From contig JAUICH010000022.1 in assembly GCA_030427505.1 (NCBI GenBank), positions 1 to 64,000 of the forward strand: a DNA stretch of 64,000 nt, read 5' to 3'. Positions 24,020 to 32,943 of the stretch are shown piece by piece. Every line of letters starts with the position of its first letter. The first letter of the stretch is position 1. This stretch comes from Verrucomicrobiia bacterium (GTDB taxonomy: Bacteria; Verrucomicrobiota; Verrucomicrobiia; Verrucomicrobiales; DEV007). The position numbers were made by a program, and so were the translations under genes. The notes under the pieces are model-generated. The model did no database searches. It was given only the letters and a program-made list of their open reading frames with translations, and was not told the DNA's origin.

Positions 24020-25897
24020 TCACTCTTCCCCCGAATCTTCCTTCCTAGACTCCGTCTTCGCTCCCTTCTCTTTCTTATTCACGACCGTCCGCCGTGGCCG
24101 CGAAGGCGATGGATTACGGGACGCGAACCCAAAGGTCGCTCCGTCTTCCGAGCCCGGTGGCGGGTGGAGGGTGACTTGGGTGAAGGGAATGACCCAGCCA
24201 TTTTCGTTGCAGGCGTCCACGGCCAGGCGTTGCAGGGCGCGCCGGAGCATTTCGTACTTGTCCGCCACGTCGCCCCGGAAATCGGCGAGGATTTCGTAGT
24301 TCAGCGAGGAAGAACCAGCTTCCTGAAACTCCACCTTCAGGCTGATGAGCTGCTCGCGCTCCTGCAGCACCCCGTAGAGCCCGGCGGTGATCTTCTTCCA
24401 CAGCAGATCCGGGATCTCCGTGGTGCAGATGGCCTGATGCTGGTAGTCAACGCCGAAGACTGACTTGATCCGGAAGTTGTGGGACAGGTTGTCCGGCGAC
24501 TGGCCGTAGAAGTCCCCGGTGGCATAGGACTTCCGGCTGCCGCCCAGGAGAATCAGCTGCACCATTTCAGGCGTCTGCAGAATGACCTTTCCCCGGGTGC
24601 CGTCGGCCAGGATCACCCAATCCCCCTCTTCGCAGGGAAACCATAGCTCGTGCTCCCCCAGCGGCCGGGAAACCTGACCGATCAACTGTCCGAGCGGGAT
24701 CCGCAGCTCGCCTCCCGTCAGCAGGGGATTGCGCAGCCGGGAGTAAAAACTCAGGCTTTCCACCCGGTAGGGGATGCCGTCTTTCAGGATGCGCTCCCCT
24801 TCCCGCACCTCGCCCACGTTCAGCAGCAGGCGGGCCTGATTGTAAAAACGCGGCAGCCCGTTCTTGGCCGCCAGGATGAGGCCGACCAGAAAGATGATCG
24901 CCAGGCCCATCAAGACCCAGTCCCCCGTCGCATACAGTACCAGGAGCGACGCCACCAGCGCGCCCAGGAAGGTGAAGGCATAGTAGAGCACATCCACCAG
25001 CCGGAAGTAGAAACCCTTCTTCCCCGGTTTGTGCCAGGGGCTCACCTTGTAGAGATACCGGTGCAGGTAGCGCAGTAGCAGAAAGACCACGAAAAAGGTC
25101 AGGATGGACAGCAACAGGTTCCGGCCCCGGCTGCGAAAGAAACTGGTCACCGTATTGGTGACGGAGTCGAAAAACGAATCCCGGCCGTCCAGGCTCTGCT
25201 TCAGGCGATAGTCGGTGACTTGAATGCGGCTCTCGATCTCCTGGAGCCGCTCTTTCCACTGTTCTTCAACCCCGGAAAGCTCCTCCTTCAGCGTCTCGTC
25301 CACTGCCATTTCCCGGAGGCGTTGGACGTTTTCCAAGGCCAGATTCACCGTTTCGCGCCGTTGCTCGTAGAGCTCCAGTTCGTTGCGCATCTCCTCGATC
25401 TCCCTCGGCTCCCGGGTGATCTCCTTGAGCTCCTGCAGGATGGGCGAAAAGAGCTGATCCAGCTCCCGGTTCAGATCCAGGGAGTCGTCCGGTTGCCCGA
25501 GAAAGCGTTCCAAGTCGATCCCCGTGGCGATGGACTGGAAGTCCTGCTCCATGGTCTGGAGCTTTTCGTTCAGGCCCGTCAGCTCGTGGGCAATGAGGCT
25601 CTGCTCCTCCGGCGTGGCGGCCTTCTTGTAGGCGGCCTGCTTGGCTTCGATCTCGTTTCGGAGCAGGTCGAGCGACAGCATCAGCGACCTCAGAGTCAGC
25701 ACCGCCGGCGGCAGTTCCTTCGCGTCCTCGGCCCCCGGCAACGCCGGGACGGGCTCCGCGGAAGTCTCCTCACGTTCTCCGTTTTCCGCGGGCGGCTGGG
25801 GCGGCGGAGAGTCCTGCGCCCGGACCGGGGCCGCCAGAGTCAGGAGCAGAGCGGCCAGGCCGCCATATAGAGTGATGCCACGCAATTGATCGTTCAT
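24020..25897 (-). CDS. Mechanosensitive ion channel (MscS family) with a periplasmic coiled-coil domain
   Basis: A 625-residue protein. A signal peptide (GGLAALLLTLAAPVRA) is followed by a Pro-rich linker and about 200 residues of Glu-rich helices likely to be coiled coil in the periplasm (EEMRNELELYEQRRETVNLA). About three membrane helices follow (LLLSILTFFVVFLLLRYL; YYAFTFLGALVASLLVLYA; WVLMGLAIIFLVGLILAAK). The MscS beta domain is seen in GDWVILADGTRGKVILQ. The layout resembles large KefA/MscK-type channels but shorter. A basic tail ends the protein. Osmotic-pressure release is the family role. It stands alone and converges with the TIM-barrel gene. Confidence 0.8.
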   Translation of the reverse strand: MNDQLRGITLYGGLAALLLTLAAPVRAQDSPPPQPPAENGEREETSAEPVPALPGAEDAKELPPAVLTLRSLMLSLDLLRNEIEAKQAAYKKAATPEEQSLIAHELTGLNEKLQTMEQDFQSIATGIDLERFLGQPDDSLDLNRELDQLFSPILQELKEITREPREIEEMRNELELYEQRRETVNLALENVQRLREMAVDETLKEELSGVEEQWKERLQEIESRIQVTDYRLKQSLDGRDSFFDSVTNTVTSFFRSRGRNLLLSILTFFVVFLLLRYLHRYLYKVSPWHKPGKKGFYFRLVDVLYYAFTFLGALVASLLVLYATGDWVLMGLAIIFLVGLILAAKNGLPRFYNQARLLLNVGEVREGERILKDGIPYRVESLSFYSRLRNPLLTGGELRIPLGQLIGQVSRPLGEHELWFPCEEGDWVILADGTRGKVILQTPEMVQLILLGGSRKSYATGDFYGQSPDNLSHNFRIKSVFGVDYQHQAICTTEIPDLLWKKITAGLYGVLQEREQLISLKVEFQEAGSSSLNYEILADFRGDVADKYEMLRRALQRLAVDACNENGWVIPFTQVTLHPPPGSEDGATFGFASRNPSPSRPRRTVVNKKEKGAKTESRKEDSGEE

Positions 25898-26208
25898 TCC
25901 AGGCTCGTGAGAGCGACTCCACTGTGCCCGAGGGGGTTACGCCCCGCAAGCCCAAGGGGATCCGGCTGCCCCATCTGACATATGGAGGAGTTCAGGCAGG
26001 AAAGGAACGCCATTTTCATGCTCAGCGGACGAAGATTCCGGTCCCGGCCCGTCCAGGGCTCCAAATCCCGCTTGTCATCGGGTATTTACCCCCTACATTA
26101 CCCGCCTTCCGCGCTGGATTGCAGGCGCTTCCGGGATTTCAGCGCGTCTTTTTTCGGAAGCAAAGCTGTAGGGTGATTAACCAAACAACCCAACCCTAAA
26201 CCTACATT
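25898..26208. other. Divergent intergenic region upstream of rpsA
   Basis: These 311 bases separate the divergent channel gene from rpsA and must contain the promoters of both. The last 60 bases are AT-rich (GTGATTAACCAAACAACC). A TGTAGGGT near 26168 might be part of a promoter. No gene and no clear structured leader were seen. Confidence 0.5.
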
Positions 26209-27945
26209 ATGTCAGATTCCACAGAGGCTCTTCTAGAGCTCATTGATACCAATTTTCGCACCTATCGCGAAAACTCCATCGTCCGGGGACGCATCCTCGA
26301 AGTCAAAAGCCAACACGTTGTCGTCGACATTGGCTACAAATCGGAAGGCGCCATTCCCGTCTCCGAGTTCGAAGACGAAGAATTTGAAGTAGGCGACGAA
26401 GTCGAAGTCCTGCTCGAACGCCTCGAAAACGACGAGGGCATGGTCGTTCTCTCCAAGGAGAAAGCCGCCCACAAGCAGAACTGGGACAAGATCGTCAAAG
26501 TGTTCAACGACGGCGGCCTGGTGAAGGGCAAAGTGAAGTCCGTCGTGAAAGGCGGCCTCATGGTGAACGTGGGCGTCGAAGCCTTCCTGCCCGGCTCCCA
26601 GATCGACATCATCCCGCCGAAGGACCTCAACGAATACGTCGGCAACGTTTACGAGTTCAAGATCGTCAAGATCAACGACGAACGGAAGAACGTCGTGCTC
26701 TCCCGCCGCGAAGTCATCGAAGCCGAGCGCGCAGAACAGCGGGCCCGCTTCCTGGAAACCGTCAAAGCCGGCGACCACGTGGAAGGTCTGGTCAAGAACA
26801 TCACCGACTTCGGCGCGTTCATCGACCTTCAGGGCATGGACGGCCTGCTGCACATCACGGACATGAGCTGGGGCCGCATCAACCACCCCAGCGAAATGCT
26901 CGTCATCGGCCAGCCGGTGTCCGTCATCATCCTGGACGTGGACCGCGAGAAAGAGCGCGTCTCCCTGGGCCTCAAGCAGCTTCAGGACAACCCCTGGGAA
27001 AACATCGAAAGCAAGTTCCCCGTGGGCACCAAGGTCAAGGGCCAAGTCACCAAACTGGTTCCCTACGGCGCCTTCGTGGAAGTGGAGCCCGGCGTGGAAG
27101 GCCTCATTCACGTGTCCGAACTTTCCTGGACCAAGCGCATCACGCGCCCCAGCGACGTGCTGGCGGTGGACCAGGAAGTGGAAGCCGTGGTGCTGGCCAT
27201 CAACACCGAGGAGCAGAAGATCTCCCTGGGCGTTCGCCAGCTCGACCCGAATCCGTGGGACGAAATCGAATCCCGTTACCCGATCGGCAGCAATATCAAG
27301 GGCGAGATCCGGAACCTTACCGCCTACGGCGCCTTCGTGGAACTGGAAGACGGCATCGACGGCATGATCCACGTGTCCGACCTGAGCTGGACCCGCAAGA
27401 TCAACCACCCCTCCGAAGTCCTCAAGAAGGGCGAGGAAGTGGAAGCTCTGGTCATCGACATCGACAAGACCAACCAGCGCATCAGCCTGGGCATCAAGCA
27501 GCTCGACGGCGATCCGTGGTCCGAGATCGATACCAAGTTCAAGGTGGGCGACGTGGTCAAGGGCACGGTCGCGAAGATCGCCAGCTTTGGCGCCTTCATC
27601 CAGCTGCAGGACGACATCGACGGCCTGGTCCACATCTCGCAACTGAGCGAAGATCACGTGGCCAAGGTGAAAGACGTGCTGAAAGTGGGCGACGAAGTGG
27701 AAGCCCGCGTCATCAAGGTGGACAAGATCGAGCGCCGCATCGGCCTCTCCATCAAGGCCGCCGACTACTCCGAAGATCAGTTGCTCAAGGAAACGCAAGC
27801 CTTCGAAGCCCTGCGTCCGAGCGCCGACCTCGTGGGTCTGGAGCACGCCTTCAACCTGGCTCAGGAAGAATACCGTCCCGGCGAATCCGGTCCGGAAGGA
27901 GAAGCCGCGGAAGCCGCTCCGGAAGAGGAAGACGAAGAGTCCTGA
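26209..27945 (+). CDS. rpsA: 30S ribosomal protein S1
   Basis: A 578-residue protein with six S1 RNA-binding domains: two degenerate N-terminal ones (about 22-85, RGRILEVKSQHVVVDIG; 104-170, GKVKSVVKGGLMVNVG) and four regular ones starting at GLVKNITDFGAFIDL, GQVTKLVPYGAFVEV, GEIRNLTAYGAFVEL and GTVAKIASFGAFIQL. S1 brings mRNA to the 30S subunit, which matters in organisms whose genes, as here, often lack a Shine-Dalgarno sequence. An acidic tail (EAAPEEEDEES) follows domain six. The ATG is preceded by CCTAAACCTACATT without a ribosome site. Codon use is strongly biased, as expected for high expression. Confidence 0.97.
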   Translation: MSDSTEALLELIDTNFRTYRENSIVRGRILEVKSQHVVVDIGYKSEGAIPVSEFEDEEFEVGDEVEVLLERLENDEGMVVLSKEKAAHKQNWDKIVKVFNDGGLVKGKVKSVVKGGLMVNVGVEAFLPGSQIDIIPPKDLNEYVGNVYEFKIVKINDERKNVVLSRREVIEAERAEQRARFLETVKAGDHVEGLVKNITDFGAFIDLQGMDGLLHITDMSWGRINHPSEMLVIGQPVSVIILDVDREKERVSLGLKQLQDNPWENIESKFPVGTKVKGQVTKLVPYGAFVEVEPGVEGLIHVSELSWTKRITRPSDVLAVDQEVEAVVLAINTEEQKISLGVRQLDPNPWDEIESRYPIGSNIKGEIRNLTAYGAFVELEDGIDGMIHVSDLSWTRKINHPSEVLKKGEEVEALVIDIDKTNQRISLGIKQLDGDPWSEIDTKFKVGDVVKGTVAKIASFGAFIQLQDDIDGLVHISQLSEDHVAKVKDVLKVGDEVEARVIKVDKIERRIGLSIKAADYSEDQLLKETQAFEALRPSADLVGLEHAFNLAQEEYRPGESGPEGEAAEAAPEEEDEES

Positions 27946-28023
27946 TCCCTCCACCCGCGGAATCGGGAGCCCTCAGCCTCGGCTGGTGACTCCCCTTTCC
28001 CGGAAACATCTCAATGATGGCAG

Positions 28024-28061
28024 ACAGCCGTCCGGTGCTCGCGCCGGACGGCTGTTCTCTT
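28024..28061 (+). terminator. rpsA terminator
   Basis: ACAGCCGTCCGG and CCGGACGGCTGT form a perfect 12-base stem with an 8-base loop, followed by TCTCTT. It lies about 80 bases after the rpsA stop. A weaker nested hairpin (GGGAG...CTCCC with CAGCC/GGCTG inside) occurs at 27964-27993. Confidence 0.8.
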
Positions 28062-28194
28062 GCCAGCCCGCCGTTTGCTGATACCGTTAGTCTTACCAAG
28101 CTGACGCTTAACCGGAAGCAGGCCGGACCTCCCAACCGGCGCCGCTCTGTTTCAAACGGACACTCCTGAATCAACGACTCACCTGATTATCCCT

Positions 28195-28575
28195 ATGGCT
28201 ACTGAAGACCTGCAAATCACTGCCTACCTGAAAACCTACTGCGGCTGGAGCGAAGGCGTTCGCGCCATCTTCCGCAAGTACGGCCTGGAATACGAAGAGA
28301 AAGACATTATCAAGAATCCCGCCTTCCGCTGGGAAATGGAACAGCGCAGCGGCCAGCCGCTTTCCCCCTGCGTCATGGTCAACGACACCATGCTGGCCGA
28401 CGTCAGCGGCGAGGAAGTGGAACAGTGGATGATCGAAAACGGCCTGCTCCAGGCAAACGAAGCCGAGCCGGACGCGCCCATCGATTCCGCCTGCACGGAC
28501 GAGCAACACGCCGCCATGGAAGCCGCCGCCCGCCAGCAAGGTGGTTCCGGCCGCATCCAGTTCATGGAAGATTGA
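28195..28575 (+). CDS. Monothiol glutaredoxin-like protein
   Basis: A 126-residue protein with a thioredoxin fold. ITAYLKTYCGWSEGVRAIF carries the active-site CGWS with a single Cys, followed by YGLEYEEKDI and the cis-Pro segment LSPCVMVNDTML. The single-cysteine CxxS-type site suggests a monothiol glutaredoxin or a relative. There is a second Cys before the conserved valine (SPCV), which is unusual because many members have Thr-Val-Pro there. A C-terminal 45-residue extension (DSACTDEQHAAME) is not part of the fold. Soluble, single gene with its own terminator. Confidence 0.8.
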   Translation: MATEDLQITAYLKTYCGWSEGVRAIFRKYGLEYEEKDIIKNPAFRWEMEQRSGQPLSPCVMVNDTMLADVSGEEVEQWMIENGLLQANEAEPDAPIDSACTDEQHAAMEAAARQQGGSGRIQFMED

Positions 28576-28590
28576 CAGGCCCACCGGCCT

Positions 28591-28660
28591 CAGCCTCTTC
28601 CGGCTGAATTTTTTTCAACGCCTACCGTTCCTCCCGCCTGGAGGGCCGGTAGGCGTTTTT
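28591..28660 (+). terminator. Tandem terminators after the glutaredoxin gene
   Basis: A first stem CAGCC (28591-28595)/GGCTG (28602-28606) runs into AATTTTTTT. A second, stronger stem ACGCCTACCG (28618-28627)/CGGTAGGCGT (28647-28656) is followed by TTTT. Both lie just after the stop codon at 28575. Confidence 0.8.
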
Positions 28661-28996
28661 GTTGATATGCCTTTCAGTTTTCTCGTGAATCTGAACACTA
28701 CTCCAGAAATTTGACTGGTATCCCGCCGGGCGGTTTCGTTCTTCGCCCAAGACGCGACGCCGCGGAAGGTGGTCCTCGACCTCCGGTGTAGGAACTCGGG
28801 AACCGGGCTTCGAGTATTTTGAAGCGGCGCGTCGTTCGTGAAAAGCGTCAATGAGGCGGGCTTTTCGCAAACCGGAGCCAAGGTCCAAACAGAGATCGTA
28901 GGCTGCTTTTTCCTGCTCCCGTGAATCTACCTGTCCGGCTCGGACTTCGGAGATCGCGTTCCACCTTTGCCCGCACTCTTGCGCCGATACAACCAA
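28660..28996 (-). repeat. Dispersed repeat, copy 2, with a small open frame
   Basis: The minus strand holds an open frame from 28996 leftward. It contains RWNAISEVRAGQVDSREQ near its start and SRVPTPEVEDHLPRR later, both shared with the copy at 493-618. The middle (LCLDLGSGLRKARLIDAFHE) is helical and could be a genuine small protein. The frame runs on into the glutaredoxin terminator, so its end is not natural and I treat it as a repeat-borne or decaying gene. The family is unknown. Confidence 0.45.
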
Positions 28997-29015
28997 CTAC
29001 AATTAGAATCAAAAA

Positions 29016-30629
29016 CTACCGCTCCTTCGGCCAAGGCAACACGTCCGCGTCCTTCGCCCACTCCGTCCAGGCCGCCGTCATCGCCCTCACCCGCTCCGGG
29101 TGCTTCGCAGCCAGATCATGCAACTCCACCCGGTCCGTCGCCATATCATACAGCTCCCACTTCGCCGGATCCGTCGCGTTCGTGGTCACCAGCTTCCAGT
29201 CCCCCTGCCGGATCGCGGCGTGGGTTTCGTGTTCGAAGAACAGGGTGCGTTCTTGATTCTCGGACTCCGAATTCTCCAACACCGGACGCAAACTCATCCC
29301 CCGCATCGGGTGAATGGCCACCCCGTCCCGCTCCTCCGGATACGATGCCTGTCCGAGATCGACACAAGTCGCCATCAGATCCACCACATGCCCCACCTGA
29401 TCCGACATCCGGCCCGGCGCTTCAATCCCCGCTGGCCAATGCGCGATGAGGGGGGTGGAGATGCCGCCCTCGTGCACCCAGCGCTTGTGACGGCGGAAGG
29501 GCGTGTTCGACGCGCAGGCCCAGGCCTGTCCCTGGCTGGCCGACCGGCCTGATGCCGTGCGCCAGGTCTCGTAATTTTCCATCCGGTTCTCCGGCCACCC
29601 GTAGCCGAACATGCCCTTTTCGTTCGAGCACCCGTTGTCCGAAAGAAATAGAATCAGCGTGTTGTCCAACTCCCCCGCCGCATCCAGCGCATCCACCACC
29701 CGGCCCACATTCTGGTCCAGGCGTTCCACCTGCGCCGCGTAGATAGCGCGCCGGAAATCCAGTTCCTTCTGATCTTCCGCACTCAGGTCCGCCCACGCCA
29801 CATTTTCAGAAGGCGGCAGCACCGTGTCCTCCGCCACCAGCCCCAGCTCTTTCATCCGCACCAGCCGCCGCTCGCGGAGCGCGTCCCAGCCTTCCAGGTA
29901 TTCTCCTTTGAAGTGCGCAATGTTTTCCTCCGGCGCTTCGATGGGCCAGTGCGGCGCGTTGTAGGCCAGGTAGAGGAAGAAGGGCTTTGCCGCATCCTTT
30001 TCCTCCAGAAACTTCAGCGCCCAGTCCGTGAACACATCCGTGGTGTAAAAGGGCTGCTCCGGGTGCAGCGTGTTCGGCGCGCTTTCCGTGGGAGGAATCG
30101 CCACCTCCCCATCCAGGTAAATCGGGCAGCCTTCCAGCACCTTGAAGTAACTGTCCACGTGAATGTTAATGCCGTAGAAGCGTTGGAAGCCCCGGTCGCT
30201 CGCCCGCTGTCCCTCCGCGTGGCCGACGTGCCACTTACCCGACATCAGCGTCTGGTAGCCTGCCTTTCCCAGCACCTCCGCCAGCGTCACGCATTCCCGG
30301 TTCAGGTAACCGAGATACCCTTCGCCATCGTTCCGGTAAACCATGCCGCCCACCCCCGCCTCGTGCGAGGAAAGCCCCGTCAACAGACTGGCCCGCGTGG
30401 GACAGCAACGGGACGTATTGTAAAACTGCGTAAACTTCACCCCACCCGCCGCCATCGCATCCAGGTGCGGCGTGGGAATCTCGCTCCCGTAACAACTCAA
30501 GTCCGAATAGCCCATGTCGTCGGCCAGGATGATCAAGATATTAGGACGCGACTCCTCCGCTGGAACCCGCGCCGCCAGGGCCAGGAAACCAACGGCCGCC
30601 GCGCAAAAGAGAACGAACCGGTTCATCAT
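29016..30629 (-). CDS. Secreted arylsulfatase (formylglycine type)
   Basis: A 537-residue sulfatase with a signal peptide (FVLFCAAAVGFLALAARVPA). The N-terminal metal site is ILIILADDMGYSD, and the maturation motif is C75-C-P-T-R79 followed by ASLLTG, where Cys75 would become formylglycine. Further family features are GKWHVGHAEG, FFLYLAYNAPHWPIEAP and ILFLSDNGCSNEKGMFGYG. The length and order match arylsulfatase A/B-like (S1) enzymes. Sulfate removal from a sulfated polysaccharide is the likely role. Two further sulfatases lie at 57341 and 59431. No formylglycine-generating enzyme is in the window. Confidence 0.92.
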   Translation of the reverse strand: MMNRFVLFCAAAVGFLALAARVPAEESRPNILIILADDMGYSDLSCYGSEIPTPHLDAMAAGGVKFTQFYNTSRCCPTRASLLTGLSSHEAGVGGMVYRNDGEGYLGYLNRECVTLAEVLGKAGYQTLMSGKWHVGHAEGQRASDRGFQRFYGINIHVDSYFKVLEGCPIYLDGEVAIPPTESAPNTLHPEQPFYTTDVFTDWALKFLEEKDAAKPFFLYLAYNAPHWPIEAPEENIAHFKGEYLEGWDALRERRLVRMKELGLVAEDTVLPPSENVAWADLSAEDQKELDFRRAIYAAQVERLDQNVGRVVDALDAAGELDNTLILFLSDNGCSNEKGMFGYGWPENRMENYETWRTASGRSASQGQAWACASNTPFRRHKRWVHEGGISTPLIAHWPAGIEAPGRMSDQVGHVVDLMATCVDLGQASYPEERDGVAIHPMRGMSLRPVLENSESENQERTLFFEHETHAAIRQGDWKLVTTNATDPAKWELYDMATDRVELHDLAAKHPERVRAMTAAWTEWAKDADVLPWPKER

Positions 30630-30981
30630 CAGAGTAAGGAGGGTTTTGTCGGGGGAATCTTCGGAAAGCCGCTACTGTAGAAATCCCACCGCCGTTGTCT
30701 TGGTCCGGAGTGCCGCGTTTTGGTATGGATGCGACAACACACCGCCCGCCCGCCTATGGCCGGGAGGATTCCGTGAGCAGTCTTTCAGGAGAGAGACCGT
30801 TTGTGAACCCGTTTTTAGTAGGCAGAATCCGGACCCTCTATTAGGGTGTAAGGACAAATTCCCGAACCGCCCGGAATAGATGAGAAAGGAAGAAAGAATC
30901 AGCGCCGCAAGCGGCGAATTTTCGAAAAACGCGGCCCAGTCAACCCGCCAATTTGTCCTAACACCCTAATCTGACGCCGTT
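30630..30981. other. Gene-free region between sulfatase and parB
   Basis: These 352 bases separate divergent genes. The left 200 bases are the sulfatase upstream region, with no clear coding frame. Bases 30840-30970 are a complete copy of the palindromic GGACAAATT element, ending 11 bases before the parB ATG. The parB promoter must therefore lie in, or upstream of, the element. Confidence 0.6.
30840..30970 (+). repeat. Complete GGACAAATT element (copy C, 131 bp)
   Basis: Terminal inverted repeats of 21 bases, ATTAGGGTGTAAGGACAAAT plus T (30840-30860) and its reverse complement with one mismatch (30950-30970). The interior has GAAAGGAAGAAAGAATC, then AGCGCCGCAAGCGGCGAAT, a small GCCGC/GCGGC stem, then ACGCGGCCC. 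The same blocks in the same order occur in the copy at 34053-34273 on the other strand. It encodes nothing. The size, inverted ends and recurrence fit a miniature inverted-repeat element. CT flanks both ends, a possible but weak target duplication. Confidence 0.75.
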
Positions 30982-31890
30982 ATGGCAAAACTCGCACTCG
31001 GCAAAGGGCTGGAGGCCCTGATCAAGGCCCCCCCCGCGGTCCAGAAGGCCCACGCGGAGCCCCTGGAAGGGGAGCGCGTGCGGAAAGTGCCCCTTTCCCG
31101 CATCGTCCCCAGCCCCTTTCAGCCCCGGAAACGCTTTGACGAAAAAGGTCTGGGCGAACTCGTGGACTCCATCCGCGAGCACGGCGTCATCCAGCCTCTC
31201 ATTGTCCGCGAGGTGGACAGCCAGTTGGAACTCATCGCCGGGGAACGCCGCTGGCGCGCCTGCCAGCAGTTGGAACTCGACGAAGTGCCCGTCATCGTCC
31301 GCCCCGCGTCGGATCGCGACGTGCTGGAGATGGCGCTCATCGAAAACCTCCAGCGCGAGGACCTGAACCCCATCGAAGAAGCCGAGGCCTACGCCCGCCT
31401 CGCTCGCGAATTCAAGCTGAAGCAGGAAGAGATCGCCCAGAGGGTCGGCAAAAACCGCGCCACCGTTGCCAACGCCATCCGCCTGCTGGACCTGGAAGAC
31501 TCCGTTCGCTCCCTGGTGTCTCAGGGCCTTCTCAGTAGCGGCCATGCCAAGGTCATCCTTGCCCTGAAGGATGACGAGGAGCAAAAGCTGATCGCGGACA
31601 TGATTCTCAAGAAAAAGCTGACCGTGCGCGCCACGGAGAAGCTGGTCTCCGATCATCTCCGCCAAAAGAACGCGACCCCAAAGACTTCGAAGAGTGCCAG
31701 CAGCGATAAGAGTCCCGCAAGCGGACAGCTGGAAGGCCACCTGGGAGCTCTCCAGGACCGCCTGCGCCAGCACTTCGCCACCCACGTCGCCCTCCACCAC
31801 GGTGACAAGAAGGGAAGAATCGAGATCGATTACTACGGAAACGACGATCTCGATCGCATCCTGACGCTTCTACGGCTCCCTGAAGAGTGA
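30982..31890 (+). CDS. parB: ParB-family chromosome partitioning protein
   Basis: A 302-residue ParB. The N-terminal MAKLALGKGLEALI is typical of chromosomal ParB. The CTP-binding domain shows SRIVPSPFQPRK, IREHGVIQPLIV, LIAGERRWRAC and ALIENLQREDLNPIEEA; the helix-turn-helix follows (LKQEEIAQRVGKNRATVANAIRLL), then a linker and the C-terminal dimer domain (IEIDYYGNDDLDRILTLL). It binds parS sites and loads chromosome-segregation complexes. No parA is adjacent on either side, which is unusual. Its stop overlaps the next gene by four bases (GTGA). Confidence 0.95.
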   Translation: MAKLALGKGLEALIKAPPAVQKAHAEPLEGERVRKVPLSRIVPSPFQPRKRFDEKGLGELVDSIREHGVIQPLIVREVDSQLELIAGERRWRACQQLELDEVPVIVRPASDRDVLEMALIENLQREDLNPIEEAEAYARLAREFKLKQEEIAQRVGKNRATVANAIRLLDLEDSVRSLVSQGLLSSGHAKVILALKDDEEQKLIADMILKKKLTVRATEKLVSDHLRQKNATPKTSKSASSDKSPASGQLEGHLGALQDRLRQHFATHVALHHGDKKGRIEIDYYGNDDLDRILTLLRLPEE

Positions 31891-32855
31891 AGCTCCCCAT
31901 TCTTCCTCCCTACTGGCGCGGCGGGATGGCCGCGCTGCTTCTCTGCGTGACCGGTGGCTGCCGGGGCTCGGACCGCTTTGAATTCGACCCTTCCGAAGCC
32001 GTCTGGCAGTCGTTCTCCGGGGAAAAGGCGCTCGCCTATGCCGCCCAGATCCTGGAACTCGGGCCCCGCCCTCCCGGTTCCGATGCCCTGGAAGTCTCCC
32101 GCGTTTATCTGGAGAACCAGCTTCAGTCCTTTGGCTGGACGGTCCAGCGCCAGACCTTTGATGATGCCACGCCTCGCGGTCCGGTCACCTTCGTCAATCT
32201 TCGGGCCCGCTTCACCGGAACGGACACGGCCACCCCGCCCGGAGATCTCTGGGAACGCCCCATCCGCGCCCTGGTCTGTTCTCACTACGACACAAAGCTG
32301 ATTGAAGATTTCACCTTCCTGGGAGCCAACGACCCGGTCTCCAGCATGGCCGCCCTGCTCGAAATTGCCCGCGTCGCGGCGGAAAATCCGGACTTCGCCC
32401 GGCACCTGGAGCTGGTCTTTTTCGATGGGGAAGAAGCCTTCGTGAAATACACCGCCACGGACGGGCTCTACGGCAGCCGCTACTACGCGGAGCGGCTCCG
32501 GAAATGGCCCGGCCACCTGCAGCCGGCCCATGGCGTCTTGTTAGACATGGTGGGCGATCAAGACCTGAAAGTCCGCGTGCCGAAGGACAGCCCTTACGCC
32601 CTGGTACAAAGGCTCTTCCTGGCGGCTGAAGAAGCCGGCCACCGCGCCCATTTCGGCATGGGAGACAATGCCCTGCTCGACGATCACGTGCCCCTGAACA
32701 ATGCCGGGGTGCCGACCATCGACCTCATCGATTTCGACTATCCCTACTGGCATACCAGCAGCGACACGCTGGACAAGCTAAGCGCCGCCAGCCTGGAAAT
32801 CATCGGCCAGACCACCGTGCTCCTGCTGGAACAGCACCTCGTCCCCGAGGAGTGA
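31887..32855 (+). CDS. M28-type lipoprotein (glutaminyl-cyclase-like)
   Basis: A 322-residue protein starting at GTG 31887, overlapping the parB stop, so translation is coupled. A lipoprotein signal (MAALLLCVTGGC, Cys at about residue 25) indicates membrane anchoring outside the cytoplasm. The M28 metallopeptidase/glutaminyl-cyclase fold is seen in LVCSHYDTK, FLGANDPVSSMAALLE, LVFFDGEEAFV, VLLDMVGD and DYPYWHTSSDTLDKLS, giving the His/Asp/Glu/Asp/His zinc set in the order of that family. The spacing of FDGEEA and the D-x-V-P loop (DDHVPLNNAGVP) resembles glutaminyl-peptide cyclotransferases more than aminopeptidases. Function: N-terminal pyroglutamate formation or peptide trimming outside the cytoplasm, inferred. 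Confidence 0.85.
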   Translation: MKLPILPPYWRGGMAALLLCVTGGCRGSDRFEFDPSEAVWQSFSGEKALAYAAQILELGPRPPGSDALEVSRVYLENQLQSFGWTVQRQTFDDATPRGPVTFVNLRARFTGTDTATPPGDLWERPIRALVCSHYDTKLIEDFTFLGANDPVSSMAALLEIARVAAENPDFARHLELVFFDGEEAFVKYTATDGLYGSRYYAERLRKWPGHLQPAHGVLLDMVGDQDLKVRVPKDSPYALVQRLFLAAEEAGHRAHFGMGDNALLDDHVPLNNAGVPTIDLIDFDYPYWHTSSDTLDKLSAASLEIIGQTTVLLLEQHLVPEE

Positions 32856-32943
32856 GCGGCAAAAAAGCCCTCGACCCGGCCCTCATATCTGCTTTCTTTG
32901 CAGCCCCCCTATTTTTTGTCGAACCTTCGATCCCCTCAGCCCC

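Noticed and set aside
26233-27954. A 573-codon open frame antisense to rpsA
   Set aside because: It is the shadow of the strongly biased S1 coding sequence, in which GAC/GAA/GTC codons leave the opposite strand open; its product is low-complexity and matches nothing.
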